Notes under the pieces: model-generated | Database searches by the model: none | What the model saw: the letters and a program-made list of their open reading frames with translations, nothing else | Told to the model about the DNA's origin: nothing | Assembly (NCBI RefSeq): GCF_002105155.1 | Contig: NW_019029001.1 | Location: 579,845-643,844 of the forward strand | DNA length: 64,000 nucleotides | Direction: 5' to 3' | Source of the DNA: Lobosporangium transversale | Lineage: Eukaryota > Mortierellomycota > Mortierellomycetes > Mortierellales > Mortierellaceae | In this document: one piece after another, positions 1 through 10,601 of the stretch | Layout: each line of letters opens with the position of its first letter | Numbering within the stretch: position 1 is the first letter of the stretch | Program-made: the position numbers and the translations under genes

Positions 1-875
1 GTAAAAAGTCTAAGCTCGAGTTTGCAGTTTACCCTGCTCCTGAAATGGCCACTTCCGTGGTTGAACCTTACAATTCAATCTTAACTACCCACACCACGCT
101 TGAACATACCGACTGTGCCTTCATGGTTGACAACGAGGCCATCTATGATATTTGCAAGCGCAACTTGGATGTCTCGCGTCCAACCTATACCCATTTGAAC
201 CGCATGATTGCACAGGTTGTCTCATCCATCACCGCTTCGTTGCGCTTTGTTGGCTCTCTTAACGTTGACTTGACCGAGTTCCAGACCAATTTGGTACCTT
301 ACCCTCGTATTCACTTCCCCTTGGTCACCTATGCTCCTATCCTCTCGGCGAAGAAGGCGTACCACGAGCAGCTCTCTGTCAATGAGATTACTACTGCTTG
401 CTTTGACATCCAGAACCAGATGGTCAAGTGTGATCCACGCCAGGGCAAATACATGGCTTGCTGCCTTCTCTACCGTGGAGATGTTATCCCTAAGGATGTT
501 AGCGCCGCTATTGCGATTGTCAAGACTAAGAAGACAATCCAATTTGTCGATTGGTGTCCTACTGGGTTCAAGGTAGGAATTAATGACCAACCTCCTACTG
601 TTTTCCCCGGTGGAGAAGTCGCCAAGGTCCAGCGTGCTGTCTGCATGCTCTCTAATACTACTGCTATTGGCGAGGCATGGTCTCGCCTTGATCACAAGTT
701 TGATTTGATGTATGCCAAGCGTGCTTTTGTGCATTGGTATGTCGGCGAAGGTATGGAGGAAGGAGAGTTCTCGGAAGCCCGTGAAGACCTTGCTGCTTTA
801 GAGAAGGATTATGAAGAAGTTGCCTACGAGTCCGCTGATAATAACGTAGGCGAGGAGCTTAATGATGAGTATTAA
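1..875 (+). CDS. TUB1: Alpha-tubulin, C-terminal part (5' end outside window)
   Basis: This is the C-terminal ~290 residues of alpha-tubulin, which forms microtubules with beta-tubulin. The frame is open from base 3 ([14 protein letters not shown]) without a start codon, so the gene begins upstream of the window. Recognisable family blocks include [117 protein letters not shown] and an acidic tail ending in EEY, the usual terminal tyrosine. The visible part is a single exon with a stop at 873-875. The family usually reads GINYQPPTV where this protein has GINDQPPTV; this is a minor variant. The family call is certain; the isotype is not determined. Confidence 0.97.
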   Translation, partial: KKSKLEFAVYPAPEMATSVVEPYNSILTTHTTLEHTDCAFMVDNEAIYDICKRNLDVSRPTYTHLNRMIAQVVSSITASLRFVGSLNVDLTEFQTNLVPYPRIHFPLVTYAPILSAKKAYHEQLSVNEITTACFDIQNQMVKCDPRQGKYMACCLLYRGDVIPKDVSAAIAIVKTKKTIQFVDWCPTGFKVGINDQPPTVFPGGEVAKVQRAVCMLSNTTAIGEAWSRLDHKFDLMYAKRAFVHWYVGEGMEEGEFSEAREDLAALEKDYEEVAYESADNNVGEELNDEY

Positions 876-1855
876 GAGTCATTTCTCACCCAATTGCAGA
901 GTCAAGCAAGTCTTTTTTTTACAGTCAACGATACTTAGGCAGCAAATCAAAACATATACAAATACATTGCAAATAGTTTACCTCATTTTATCGAAAAGCC
1001 TTTTTGTATTCTTATGATGTACAATACGTCTGTGAAGCGTTGTGATAGTATTTCATGTATTTTCCTAACCGAGTTACAAGCTGTTTGCAAGAAACTCTAG
1101 CGCTCAAGCTTAAGAGGCCCTTCAATTGTGATGTTCTATATATTTGCTGTTGAAATAGTCTATCAGATCAGCTTTGGAGCAATCATTCGTTAAATGTGGG
1201 TATTGTCCTAGATCCTTGATGTGTTCTTCAGTCCTTGAATCCTTCTCGTGGGCGGCGCTTCGGTATTGCCGCTATGGAAACTAAAGATTCAAAAATAACA
1301 ATACACCATTTTATTGCCTCGCCTATACTCTCTGTGAGAAGTGAAAGCTTCTAGCGCAAGTCGTGTGGTGTTCGATTCAATGGGAAGTTTAGTAAAAGGA
1401 AGAGAGAAAGATAGAGAGCAAAAGCTCGTGTACTGAGGAACAAAGCCCGTAAAACCACCTAAATCAACCTCGATATAGAGGGACAAATGACCAGTCTGAA
1501 GTGAAGTCGGATAATGTAGAGCAGACGAGTTAAATAAGCAATCAGTCTATTTGGTATGTTTTTCTGCAAAGTCGACGCTGGAGTGCTTCTTGCTACTGAT
1601 CTAGATGACCTTGGTGAATACTTCTAAACCACCGACTTTAAGTTGTTAGGCTAACTCTGTGTTATATCACGTGATAAGGAAGTGGCGTCACACCAACACG
1701 CATGTGTGTGTGCGTGTTCTCCCTGACGAGACGTAAAAAAATACGCGAAACAGCATTCGCGCTGTCTTCATTCTTTCATACTAATTCTTTTTTCTCATCA
1801 CATCCTATTACTTCAACACTACTTCTACACCACCACTAACTACTCAGGATAAACA
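876..1855. other. Intergenic region, tubulin 3' side and proteasome promoter
   Basis: About 980 bp between two genes on the same strand. I see no convincing ORF or RNA gene. The last ~190 bp before the proteasome start are pyrimidine-rich, with CATCACATCC and CTACACCACCACTAACTACT tracts typical of fungal 5' leaders. The first part should be the tubulin 3' UTR. Confidence 0.6.
1667..1674. promoter_or_regulatory. TCACGTGA palindrome (E-box type) upstream of the proteasome gene
   Basis: A perfect 8-bp palindrome lies 182 bp upstream of the proteasome alpha1 start codon. CACGTG cores bind Cbf1/Pho4-type bHLH factors in fungi. That this copy is used is inference only. Confidence 0.3.
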
Positions 1856-2966
1856 ATGAGTCGAGGAGCAGGTTACGACCGCCACATCACCGTCTTCTCT
1901 CCTGAAGGGCGGCTTTACCAAGTTGGTATGTGCATGTCTCCCAAAATTGCTTAGGAGAGAAACAGGATTATTTCAAAGGTGCTAGATAGAAGTAGTATAA
2001 CATACCATTCACCTTGCTAAGCCTAAATGTGTGCCGTGTATGCACGTGTTTTTCTATCTCCATTCCATAGAATACGCCTTCAAGGCTATCTCGAACTCAG
2101 GAATTACCTCTATCGGTGTTCGTGGCAAGGATTCCTGCGTTGTTGTCACTCAACATAAAGTTCCTGTAAGATAAGCTAAAGGAAGAAAAGTGTTTAAATT
2201 AAGAGAAGAACAAAAGAAAACTTTTGTATTGGTTCTTTTGCTTGTATTTTGCTTAATTGACCCTTTTATTATTTTTTGAATTTTCTGCGACTGCATTTGA
2301 CCAGGATAAATTGCTTGATGCATCAACTATCAGACACATTTATCCATTGACATCCAAGATTGGGTGTGTGATGACAGGACTGGTACCTGATGCTAGATCG
2401 GCTGTTTCAAGGGCGCAGCGGGAGGCAGCAGAGTTCCGGTACAAGTTTGGATATGAAATTCCTCCAGATATGCTGGCCAAGCGTATGGCCAACGTCAATC
2501 AGGTCTATACTCAACATGCTGCTATGCGACCTCTGGGTGTATCCATGATTTTGATTGGGTTGGATGATGAGCGTGGTCCTCAGCTGTTCAAAATTGATCC
2601 TGCAGGATACTTTGTTGGATTCAAGGCAACGGCAGCTGGCGCTAAACAAACAGAGAGTTTGAACCATCTGGAGAAGAAATTGAAAAAGGAGAAGGAGCTA
2701 AATGAAGAAGAGGCCATTGAGGTATGCTAAAATATTTTTCTTTGGAATTATTTTTCTTTATGTTGGGATTAATGATATCCATTTTACTGACCTTTTGTTG
2801 TTTATGTATATAGCTTGCGATTACGACATTATCCACTGTGCTGTCGTCTGATTTCAAGGCAACTGAGATCGAGGTTGGTGTTGTCTCACTCAGGGAGCCC
2901 AAGTTCCGTACCTTGGAAGTTTCTGAAATTGAGGATCATTTGCAGAGAATCGTTGAGAAGGACTGA
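1856..2966 (+). CDS. SCL1: 20S proteasome subunit alpha1 (PSMA6/Scl1)
   Basis: Four exons, 1856-1925, 2071-2165, 2305-2721 and 2814-2966, give 244 residues, the normal size for this subunit. All introns are GT-AG, and the joined protein reads through RLYQV|EYAFKA, HKVP|DKLLD and AIE|LAITTL. The N-terminus [21 protein letters not shown] is the alpha-subunit signature, and the sequence is closest to alpha1: [43 protein letters not shown], and MRPLGVSM. Alpha subunits are catalytically inactive; alpha1 sits in the outer ring of the 20S core and gates substrate entry in cytosol and nucleus. An AATAAA lies 8 bp after the stop. The start is the only ATG before the conserved block. Confidence 0.95.
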
Positions 2967-2973
2967 AGGATTA

Positions 2974-2979
2974 AATAAA
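2974..2979 (+). promoter_or_regulatory. AATAAA polyadenylation signal candidate
   Basis: A canonical hexamer immediately downstream of the proteasome alpha1 stop codon. A run of 30 T follows at 3104-3133, before the convergent PPE1 gene. Confidence 0.4.
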
Positions 2980-3100
2980 ACATGGAAAACCAAGGAAAAT
3001 ATATCGTTGTTCCTTTACAGCAAACTATAAAGTACTTTATTTTATGTCTGTGCTCAACTATGGGCTTATCTGAATTGACAGACATGACATGTATATGTGA

Positions 3101-3137
<37 letters not shown>

Positions 3138-3160
3138 GGATATACAGAATAAAATCATCG

Positions 3161-4425
3161 TCACTTCTCTTCCCAGAATGCTGCTAGTTCCTTGCCCATT
3201 CGGTCAGGCTCGTCTTCTTGTACTGCATGACCGGAATTCTCAAAGAAGGAGAGTTGGAAATTGCCCTGTTCATATGCGGCTTTCATTTCATCGTCCATGG
3301 CATTCCTGCCTTGTAGGATCAGAATCTTGGGTGGTTTGGCGCTCAGAAACTTTCTGTTCAAATTTTCAAACCATGTGTGCCAGTGGGCTTCTGAAAGCAT
3401 AAGATCAGTATACCAGGTGTACTTTGGCGGCGATCCGGGTATACGGCCAACCATGCCTGTAAACGAAATCCTGGCGGAATCCACGTTGTGGACTGTTCCT
3501 GATTCCACTCTTTATTTTATTTATTAAGAATATTAGAAATCGGATAACAAAAAAATGCAAAACTAAATTAGGTATCATGCTTACCCCCATTGAATTGCTT
3601 GCTCTACAGAGTCGCAAGTAACTGGACGACTTTCGCACCATTTTCGGACATAGAGCAATGCTATTTCCTTGTTCGCTAACGAATCCATTTAGGAAATGAA
3701 GACGATGACTCAATATTTTCTCTTTTTTTTCTCTACAATTGTGAATGAAAGAACCTCTTCTTTTGTCTTACTTTCTTGGATATCTAAGACCGCAAACCGT
3801 GCAACATTAGGTAAAAGACCTCGTGTGGCAACCTCAGTTACAACCGCGCCGCCCATGCTGTGGCCAACCAAGAAAAACGTTGGAAGCGATGATTCCTTCT
3901 TGCCTTGTTGGCCATACAGGGTCAAGATGATATTATGGAGATCTCTAGCCAGACGATCGATATGCAGATTATTCTGGTCATCTGAAGTTGTCTCACCTGT
4001 TTCGTGTAAAGGCATGTTAGAAGTTAAAAAAAAAAAAAAAAAAAAAAAAGTTCCCACGACTATTTGATTTATTTAAGCTTACCATGTCCACGAGCATCAT
4101 AACTCATGATCCTGACCTGATCACCCAGAATTCTGTGCAAAGCTCGAGCTGTCGCTGCAAACGATAAGGCGCAATGTCCCGCACCGTGATGCAAAACAAT
4201 GACAGGGAGGTCTCCCTTTTTGTCAGAGTTGATTTCGTAGATATTGAATGAGATGTTAGATGAATCTAATTCACTAGGAATGGACACCTTGCGGTTGGTC
4301 TCAAAGAATTCTGACCAAGAAAGCGGAGAGAAAGGACCAGCCTTGCCGTCACTCCCTGTCGTTGTAGTGACAGGAACGGGGTCTGGAGTAGGGGCATTCA
4401 AGGAAGATTCGATGTGAGAAGACAT
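3161..4425 (-). CDS. PPE1: Protein phosphatase methylesterase 1 (PPE1/PME-1)
   Basis: Alpha/beta hydrolase that removes the carboxyl-terminal methyl ester from the PP2A catalytic subunit. Exons in transcript order are 4425-4083, 3996-3772, 3675-3585 and 3509-3161 (335 residues, all GT-AG). Visible features: an oxyanion segment LHHGAGHCALSF; the nucleophile elbow VGHSMGG (Ser ~161); an Asp 25 residues later in VLDIQE, the same spacing I recall for the mammalian enzyme; and the C-terminal His in ENSGHAVQED (~314). SARISFTGMVGRIPGSPPKYTW is also family-like. The start chosen is the Met of MSSHIESSL at 4425; an in-frame ATG at 4491 would add a lysine-rich leader and looks like 5' UTR. Intron 1 carries a run of 24 A. 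Confidence 0.92.
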
Positions 4426-4767
4426 TTTTTTCTTAGATTCTTGTGATAATCGAGTGGGAAAAAAAAGGTAAAAAAAATATAGGGATGACATAACCGCTTT
4501 TATACCTTTCTTACAAGGGCCGCAGGTAATGGCTTATCTCCTCATATCCATATGCGTACACTCTCTATCCACTATTTGTAGTGCCAATATCGATATTTTC
4601 AGAACAGAGCTCTTGAGGCGGCGGAGCACAAGATGTAGTTATTAATGCATAACGATGGCCATAACAAACCCACCCTTGCGCAGTTTGTCTGAAACAAATT
4701 CTTTATTGATTTCACTGCTTTCCTACAAAGGGAATCCGAGGCGTAGAATAGGGTGAATGAGTACTTT
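4426..4767. other. Intergenic, 5' side of PPE1
   Basis: About 340 bp between the PPE1 start and the stop of the thioredoxin-like gene, both on the minus strand. It should hold the PPE1 promoter. No further feature is seen. Confidence 0.5.
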
Positions 4768-5100
4768 CTAATCCAACTCGAGCTGCGTAATTAACTTGGG
4801 AAGCCCCTCCAGTTCTTTAATTCCCTCACACTGCCCTATGAGGTCACGATTAGATAGCGCCAGGACTGTGGGTGTCGTAGTGATCTCATACCGCTTCTGG
4901 ACTTCTTGTAGCTGGTTAACATTAATTTTGATAAACTTGATAGCCGAGCATCTGGGATTTTTGGAAAACTGATTGAATTGATGATCAATGGCTTTGGACT
5001 CCTCAGAGTCTTCTGAATAAAACCCTAGCAGAATCTTGGTATGAGCATCCAGTGCAGAGTTGAGGTCTTCCATGTTGTTGATCGTCATGATGTTTGACAT
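4768..5100 (-). CDS. Thioredoxin-fold protein lacking the CxxC redox motif
   Basis: Single-exon protein of 110 residues. Length and layout match thioredoxin: beta strand KILLGFYSE, then a region where WCGPCK would lie, then FIKINVNQLQEVQKRYEITTTPTVLAL with the conserved cis-proline in TTPTV, and a final amphipathic helix. The redox site is replaced by SEDSEESK, and the only cysteines (RCSA, GQCEG) lie elsewhere, so disulfide exchange by the normal mechanism is not expected. It may act as a scaffold or chaperone, as some redox-dead thioredoxin-like proteins do; this is inference. No signal peptide is seen, suggesting a cytosolic or nuclear site. The start at 5100 is the first Met of the frame and leaves the fold complete. 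Confidence 0.75.
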   Translation of the reverse strand: MSNIMTINNMEDLNSALDAHTKILLGFYSEDSEESKAIDHQFNQFSKNPRCSAIKFIKINVNQLQEVQKRYEITTTPTVLALSNRDLIGQCEGIKELEGLPKLITQLELD

Positions 5101-5594
5101 TTTGTTTTCCTTCTTTTATTTTGCAGTGGTAGTAGTTGTGGTGGTTGTAGGAAAAGAATTCGTAATTACATTAAAAAAGAAAGAGGAAGAGAGGAAGAGG
5201 TAAATCATCAGGATGGCAATTATTGGTCAAAATTGCAATCATTCGAACGATCGGAACCTTCTGTTCTCTCGCATCGATTATCCCTGTCATCTGTCACCCC
5301 TGCTGCCTATTTAGGTTGCATTATAAAATAAAAAAAAATCGGTTCCTGGCCTAAGAACCATTAACGTTTTCAATAAATGCAAAGGCTTTTTTGGTTGAGA
5401 GTTATCTCGATATTGCATACAAGACATGTATTGAAACAAAGAAGTGGATGTACCATAAAATCATATGCGCATTTGGATTTTTTATTTTCTTATACTGGAA
5501 GTCGCGTTTCGCGAAATATATCAATGAGGTAACAAACAAAAATGAAGTGGAATTTACTACAGCTATTTGCATTGTCATTTTCCCTTCTTTCTAT
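5101..5594. other. Intergenic stretch without recognised gene
   Basis: About 490 bp between two minus-strand genes. It should contain the promoter of the thioredoxin-like gene and the 3' UTR of the ZIP gene. A plus-strand open frame here is antisense to the ZIP 3' end and has no coding character. Confidence 0.5.
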
Positions 5595-7249
5595 TCAAGC
5601 ATAAACTCCAATGATGGCCATGGCTGCAACCCCGGTCCAGAGGGATATAAAGCACATGGATTTGACTTTGGTGCTTTCTTTTCGGATTTCACCATTCATA
5701 TTGAACTCAACAGCCAACAAATTGACGTATCCCATATACAAAAGAATGCCAGTTGAGATAGCATCGAAAATGCCTTCAATCAAGATGGTAGATGCTGAGT
5801 ATGGATTGTAGGAGCTAGAGATTCCGATCCCAATTGCTGCTCCGATAGGCATAGTCAAAGAGAAGACCAAAGCTAGCAAATAGTGAGTATAGGTCTTTTC
5901 GAACTCCAAATCTGCGATCCTTGCGCCTAACGCGAAACCTGGATGAATAAAAAAAGAGACCGTTAAAAAGTTGGTGGTCATTCCAATAACGCTTGATATG
6001 CTCAAAGTACTCCACCTCATTTTTTACCTTCAAAGAACTGATGAAAGGCAAGTGCAGCCAAAAGACCTAGAAACTCGGTGCCTGAAGATACCCCTAAAGA
6101 AATCCCGACTATGACTGAATGTGCTGCTATACCTGCTTCCAAGATATAAGTCGAAATTCTCCGTTGTGAGCCATCAAGCAATTCTAGGTCATGCACATGG
6201 GAATGCCCTGTTTCTTTCAAACAACGACGATGATGATGGGCCGTTAACTTGGTTATATCTTGCGCATCATGGTCATTTTTGACGATCGGAATGGTCCCAT
6301 ATGATGCAAACTGTATCTTGAGCTTTTTTTTACAGGAAGGCGGATTGGACAGTGCAGAGGCCTTTAATGGACTCCTGGATGGCGATAAAGAGTCCGCTCC
6401 ATTCAATTCACCCACTATGATACTGTGATCGAGATCGCACGAAGACACCGATGTGCATGCTTGTTGCTTGCAAATGGTTTCATTGAGAATCGTGGCGATA
6501 TGTCTGGAGCACGGTACCGTCGCAAGGCCTGTGGTCCCTAGATCGTCCAAATCTACGTCAATACGTCCGACATCCCGCTCTGCACAACTACAAATATCTT
6601 CTTGGTGAGTCTTATGATTTGGGACTGGCGAGATCAATAAGCCTTCGAGAACTGCAGCCTCCTGCAACCTCTTCTGAGTACGCTCCACCGCTACAAACTC
6701 CATCCAATGCATGAACAATGAAGACGACAATATGAACAGTCCTCCTAATGCAGTGTAGTTTTCAGAGAAGAATGAACTGAGACAAGGAGAGGAAAGGTTG
6801 GACATAGCAGTAGGCATCATATGAATGAACGCCGTGGCCAAGATGATACCCGTTCCAAAGTGCTTGCCGAGAATGAGTAGCTTTTCTGGAAATAGGTATC
6901 TAGTTGAGTGGGAAGGATAGAGATGGTGATAGGAGCGACAACGGTGGCGGATACAGGAGGCCATGACGGGCATGAAGACGCCTGTTGTGCTAGCAGCTAG
7001 GATGATAAAGACACCTATGATGTGGAGATCAAGGTTATAGGGTTGTAGGTTTTCGCCACTGGGGTAGCCCTCGAAACCTTGGGACTCGTTTGAACATTCG
7101 TTTTGAAACAGTGAGCCTGTGAGATGCGCAAGAAACGGTCAGATATACTATTTAAAGTCTGCTCTGTGAACAGCCTCAAAGGATTTATTTCATTACTTCT
7201 TACCATAGCCTCCTTTAAGATGAAACGAGCTGAAGGTTGATGAAGCCAT
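5595..7249 (-). CDS. ZIP-family zinc/iron transporter
   Basis: Exons in transcript order: 7249-7204, 7116-6028 and 5938-5595 (492 residues). Introns are GT-AG and the junctions rebuild KGGYG|SLFQNEC and HQFFEG|FALGARIAD. The first membrane segment reads LHIIGVFIILAASTTGVFMPV, followed by LGKHFGTGIILATAFIHMMPTA with the metal-site His. A long cytosolic loop contains a His-rich stretch (AHHHRRC, GHSHVHD) that probably binds zinc. The signature helices are present: EAGIAAHSVIVGISLGVSSG and LAALAFHQFFEGFALGARI, both lining the transport path in this family. The last three membrane segments lie in the final exon. It should move Zn2+ into the cytosol from outside or from the vacuole; the N-terminus lacks a clear signal peptide. 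Which yeast Zrt it matches is undecided. Confidence 0.9.
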
Positions 7250-7993
7250 GTCTATTATCGCAAACAAGGAAAATAAGAGAATGAATGCTTGAAACCAGGT
7301 TGTGGCCGGAGAAGGGAGGAGGCAAAGATTGTTGTGAAAAGCAAAAAAATAATTTGGACAATATATTTATGACCAGTAAGGTACTCGCTAACCAACCTGT
7401 CATTTTATTTATTTTTGGTGGCGATGGATTGTGCGTTCGAAAGTTTGAACTGAAGCTTCTAAAGTCCAACCTTGCTGGAACTTCGCATGTGGCCTTCAAA
7501 TTGCTGCGCCGATATTTTTGTGCCTGCGTTGCTTATTGGCCTCACACATAAACATCGTTACAGGTACAGATTCAGATCAGAGACACTTAAGATACGTCAT
7601 TGCCTTCCGCAATGGACTAACCTCAACGAATAAGATGGAAATACCATTCAAAGAAAATTTTTTTCCAAAAGAATGAAACGGCTGTGACTAGCAAATAAGC
7701 AAATAGGGCTTTAGGCTTTCACGTACATATACATGAGTTAGTGACTGTTTCTTTACATCGCTATCAGCCGCAGTTTTTTTTGTGATGTGGACAAAAAGAA
7801 ATCAGATCGCTTATTTGAATCATCACCTCTTCTTTTCTCTTCATCCCTTTTCCTTCATCCCCTCCGCCATCTCGCCAGCATCTGACGTCGCACATCTCTC
7901 CACTCTTCCTTTCGTAGTTTTGATTTCCATCCTTTTTTGTGGTTGACGTCTTTTTTTTTTATCTTTTACCTTATTTCCGTTTTTAATCTCATA
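7250..7993. other. Divergent promoter region between ZIP transporter and ARB1
   Basis: About 740 bp between oppositely oriented genes, holding both promoters. The part near ARB1 is strongly pyrimidine-rich (CCTTTTCCTTCATCCCCTCC), as expected for a highly expressed translation-related gene. No ORF or RNA gene is supported. Confidence 0.5.
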
Positions 7994-10393
7994 ATGTCTG
8001 CTCTCTCAGCATCAAAGCAGAAACGTCTTGCAGCCAAGGCCGCAAAAGAGGCTGCCAAAAAGTCATCTGGTACTTCATCGCCTGCCACCACTAACGGTCG
8101 CAACACTCCCCTCCCAGGAGGCGATACTGTCGACGGGGATGATACTGTTGCCGATGCTATTATTCCTGGACTTAATGCTATGAACATCGCCAAGACGAAA
8201 TCTAACGACCGCAACTCGACTGGTGTCTTGACTTCTCAACCTTTGTCCCGTGATATCAAGATTGAGTCTTTCTCGCTCTCCTTCCACGGGCGTGAGCTCA
8301 TTTCCAACACAGACATTGATCTTAACTTCGGTCGTCGTTATGGTCTGATTGGTGCCAATGGATCTGGAAAGTCTACCTTTTTGGAGTGTCTTGCCGCTCG
8401 TGAGGTTCCCATTCCAGAACATATTGATGTAAGTTTCTTTGTTATTCTTCCCTATTTCTATAACCTTATTTCCTCAAAAGCACAATGGGTAGTTCTAGGA
8501 TGGATATGGGGTTTACACAATGTAACAGAGGAGACTGAATGAGAGAGAAATCTTGAAACAAAAGTGCACGGGCGAGAATACACTTTTTTCTTCGGAAAGC
8601 TTTTTTTAAAGCTTGTTGACATCATCTACAACATTACACATCACAGATATTACGTTTTTAACCCCTGTGTTTTGTACATGAGTATAACACATACAAACAT
8701 TGTCAATAGCACCTATATATAACTTATTGTGGCTATTTAAACTTCACCTAAGTGAATTTAGCCCTGCCATCTAGACCCATATGTCTAGTCTGACATTTCA
8801 GACGCTTTTTCTTGTTGGATCAGGCATATGGGATGTCTTTAATGTACCCCTTATGATGCACCCCTTATTTTTGTACTTGTCCATGGTTTTGTGGTCGCAA
8901 GTGGCTTTTTTTATATTTTATATTTATTTATTTATTTTTTTTTTCTTGGTTTGTTTTCATAGATTTATTTGCTGCAAGAAGAAGCAGCCCCTTCGGACCA
9001 CAACGCTATCGAAGCTGTTGTGGTCGAAGCCAAGCAGGAAGTTGAGCGTTTAGAAAAACTAGTCGAGGATATGTTGGCTGAGGTGAACGGTGCTGAAAAC
9101 CCACTTTTGGATGATGTCTATGAGCGTATTGAGCAACTGGATCCCGCTACCTTTGAGACCCGTGCTGGCACTCTTCTTCATGGTCTTGGTTTCTCCAAGA
9201 AGGATATGCTCAAACCCACCAAGGACATGTCCGGAGGATGGCGTATGCGTGTCGCTTTAGCCAAGGCTCTGTTCGTCAAGCCCACTCTCTTGCTTTTAGA
9301 TGAGCCCACCAACCACTTGGATTTGGAGGCTTGTGTGTGGCTTGAGGACTATCTTTCCAAGTATGACCGTATTTTGATCTTGATTTCGCATTCTCAGGAT
9401 TTCTTGAACGGAGTCTGCACCAACATCATGAACTTGAATCATAAGCGCAAGCTTGTGAACTATGGTGGTAATTACGATACCTATGTCAAGACCCGCGCTG
9501 AATTGGAGGTTAACCAGATGAAGGCTTATGTCAAGCAGCAGGACGAGATCGCACATATCAAGAAGTTCATTGCATCTGCTGGTACCTACTCAAACCTGGT
9601 CAGACAAGCCAAGTCCAAGCAAAAGATTATTGATAAGATGGAGGCTGCTGGATTAGTCGAGAAAGTCGATCCCCCTCACCTCTTCAAGTTCAAGTTCTCA
9701 GATGCTGACAAACTGCCTCCACCAGTCTTGGCCTTTGATGAGGTTGGATTTGCTTACTCTGGAGACATGAAAGATGCCCTTTATAGAGGTGTAAACCTTG
9801 GAATTGATATGGACTCACGTGTTGCTTTGGTCGGACCTAACGGAGCTGGAAAGTCAACTTTGCTCAAGTTAATGACTGGCGAGCTTACTGCTACGGAGGG
9901 ACGCATTCAGCGCCACATGCAGCTCAAGCTCGGCAAATACAACCAGCACTCTGCTGATCAACTCGATATGGACCTTTCACCTATTGATTACTTGCGCAAG
10001 AAGTTCCCTGAGATGCCTCAGGATATCGATCACTGGCGTCAACAGATTGGTCGCTATGGTCTTACTGGTGCTCATCAGACCGCTCCTATCGGCACTCTAT
10101 CCCATGGTCTTCAAACCCGTCTTGTCTTTGCAGAGTTGGCATTGTCTCGTCCACACATGCTTCTTTTGGATGAACCTACCAATCACTTGGATATGGAGTC
10201 TATTGACTCTTTAGCTGAGGCGATCAAGAGCTTCTCTGGAGGAGTCGTCTTGGTATCTCACGACTTCCGTCTCTTGAAGGAAGTTGCAGATCAAATTATT
10301 GTTGTTGATAAGGGTGTCTCAATCTTTGATGGCACGATCCTCGAGTATAAGAAGATTTTACAGAAAAAGTCGCGCGAGTCTACCCTTGCTTAA
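7994..10393 (+). CDS. ARB1: ABC-F ATPase ARB1 (ABCF2-type ribosome biogenesis factor)
   Basis: Two exons, 7994-8428 and 8963-10393 (621 residues), with a 534-bp GT-AG intron rebuilding PIPEHID|IYLLQEE. No membrane segments; two ABC domains joined by a linker, as in ABC-F proteins. Domain 1: Walker A GANGSGKST (~120-128), signature DMSGGWRMR (~233-241), Walker B LLLLDEP (~254-260). Domain 2: Walker A GPNGAGKST (~436-444) and Walker B MLLLDEP (~544-550). HIKKFIASAGTYSNLVRQAKSKQKI and SHSQDFLNGVCTNI are close to yeast Arb1, which acts in 40S/60S subunit assembly and export. The second signature reads LSHGLQ (~524-529) where LSGGQ or LSEGQ is usual. The lysine/alanine-rich N-terminus MSALSASKQKRLAAKAAKEA fits the family. 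Confidence 0.94.
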
Positions 10394-10601
10394 ATTCTTT
10401 TCTTTTTTTTTATTCATTTCACCATCCCTTGCATTCGCTTTCGAAAGAGGTTTCCAGCATAACACATCAATCAATAAGAACATGAAAAAATAAATTAACA
10501 AAAAAATAAGCAAATTATATATATACTTTATTACTCTATACATTTCAAAAAGATCTTGCCAATCAGATGTTGTAAATGTTAATATTCATCCTGTCTATTT
10601 C

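Noticed and set aside
3660-3700. A possible lost conserved segment in PPE1, because the bases just before exon 3 spell MDSLA in frame, like the family's AMDAL.
   Set aside because: An in-frame TAA precedes it and there is no AG before it. The GT-AG model gives the same number of residues (18) between the catalytic Asp segment and SRP as I recall in mammalian PME-1, so the match is coincidence.
5391-5756. A 121-codon plus-strand frame overlapping the ZIP gene 3' end.
   Set aside because: It lies antisense to conserved transporter helices and has no independent coding features.
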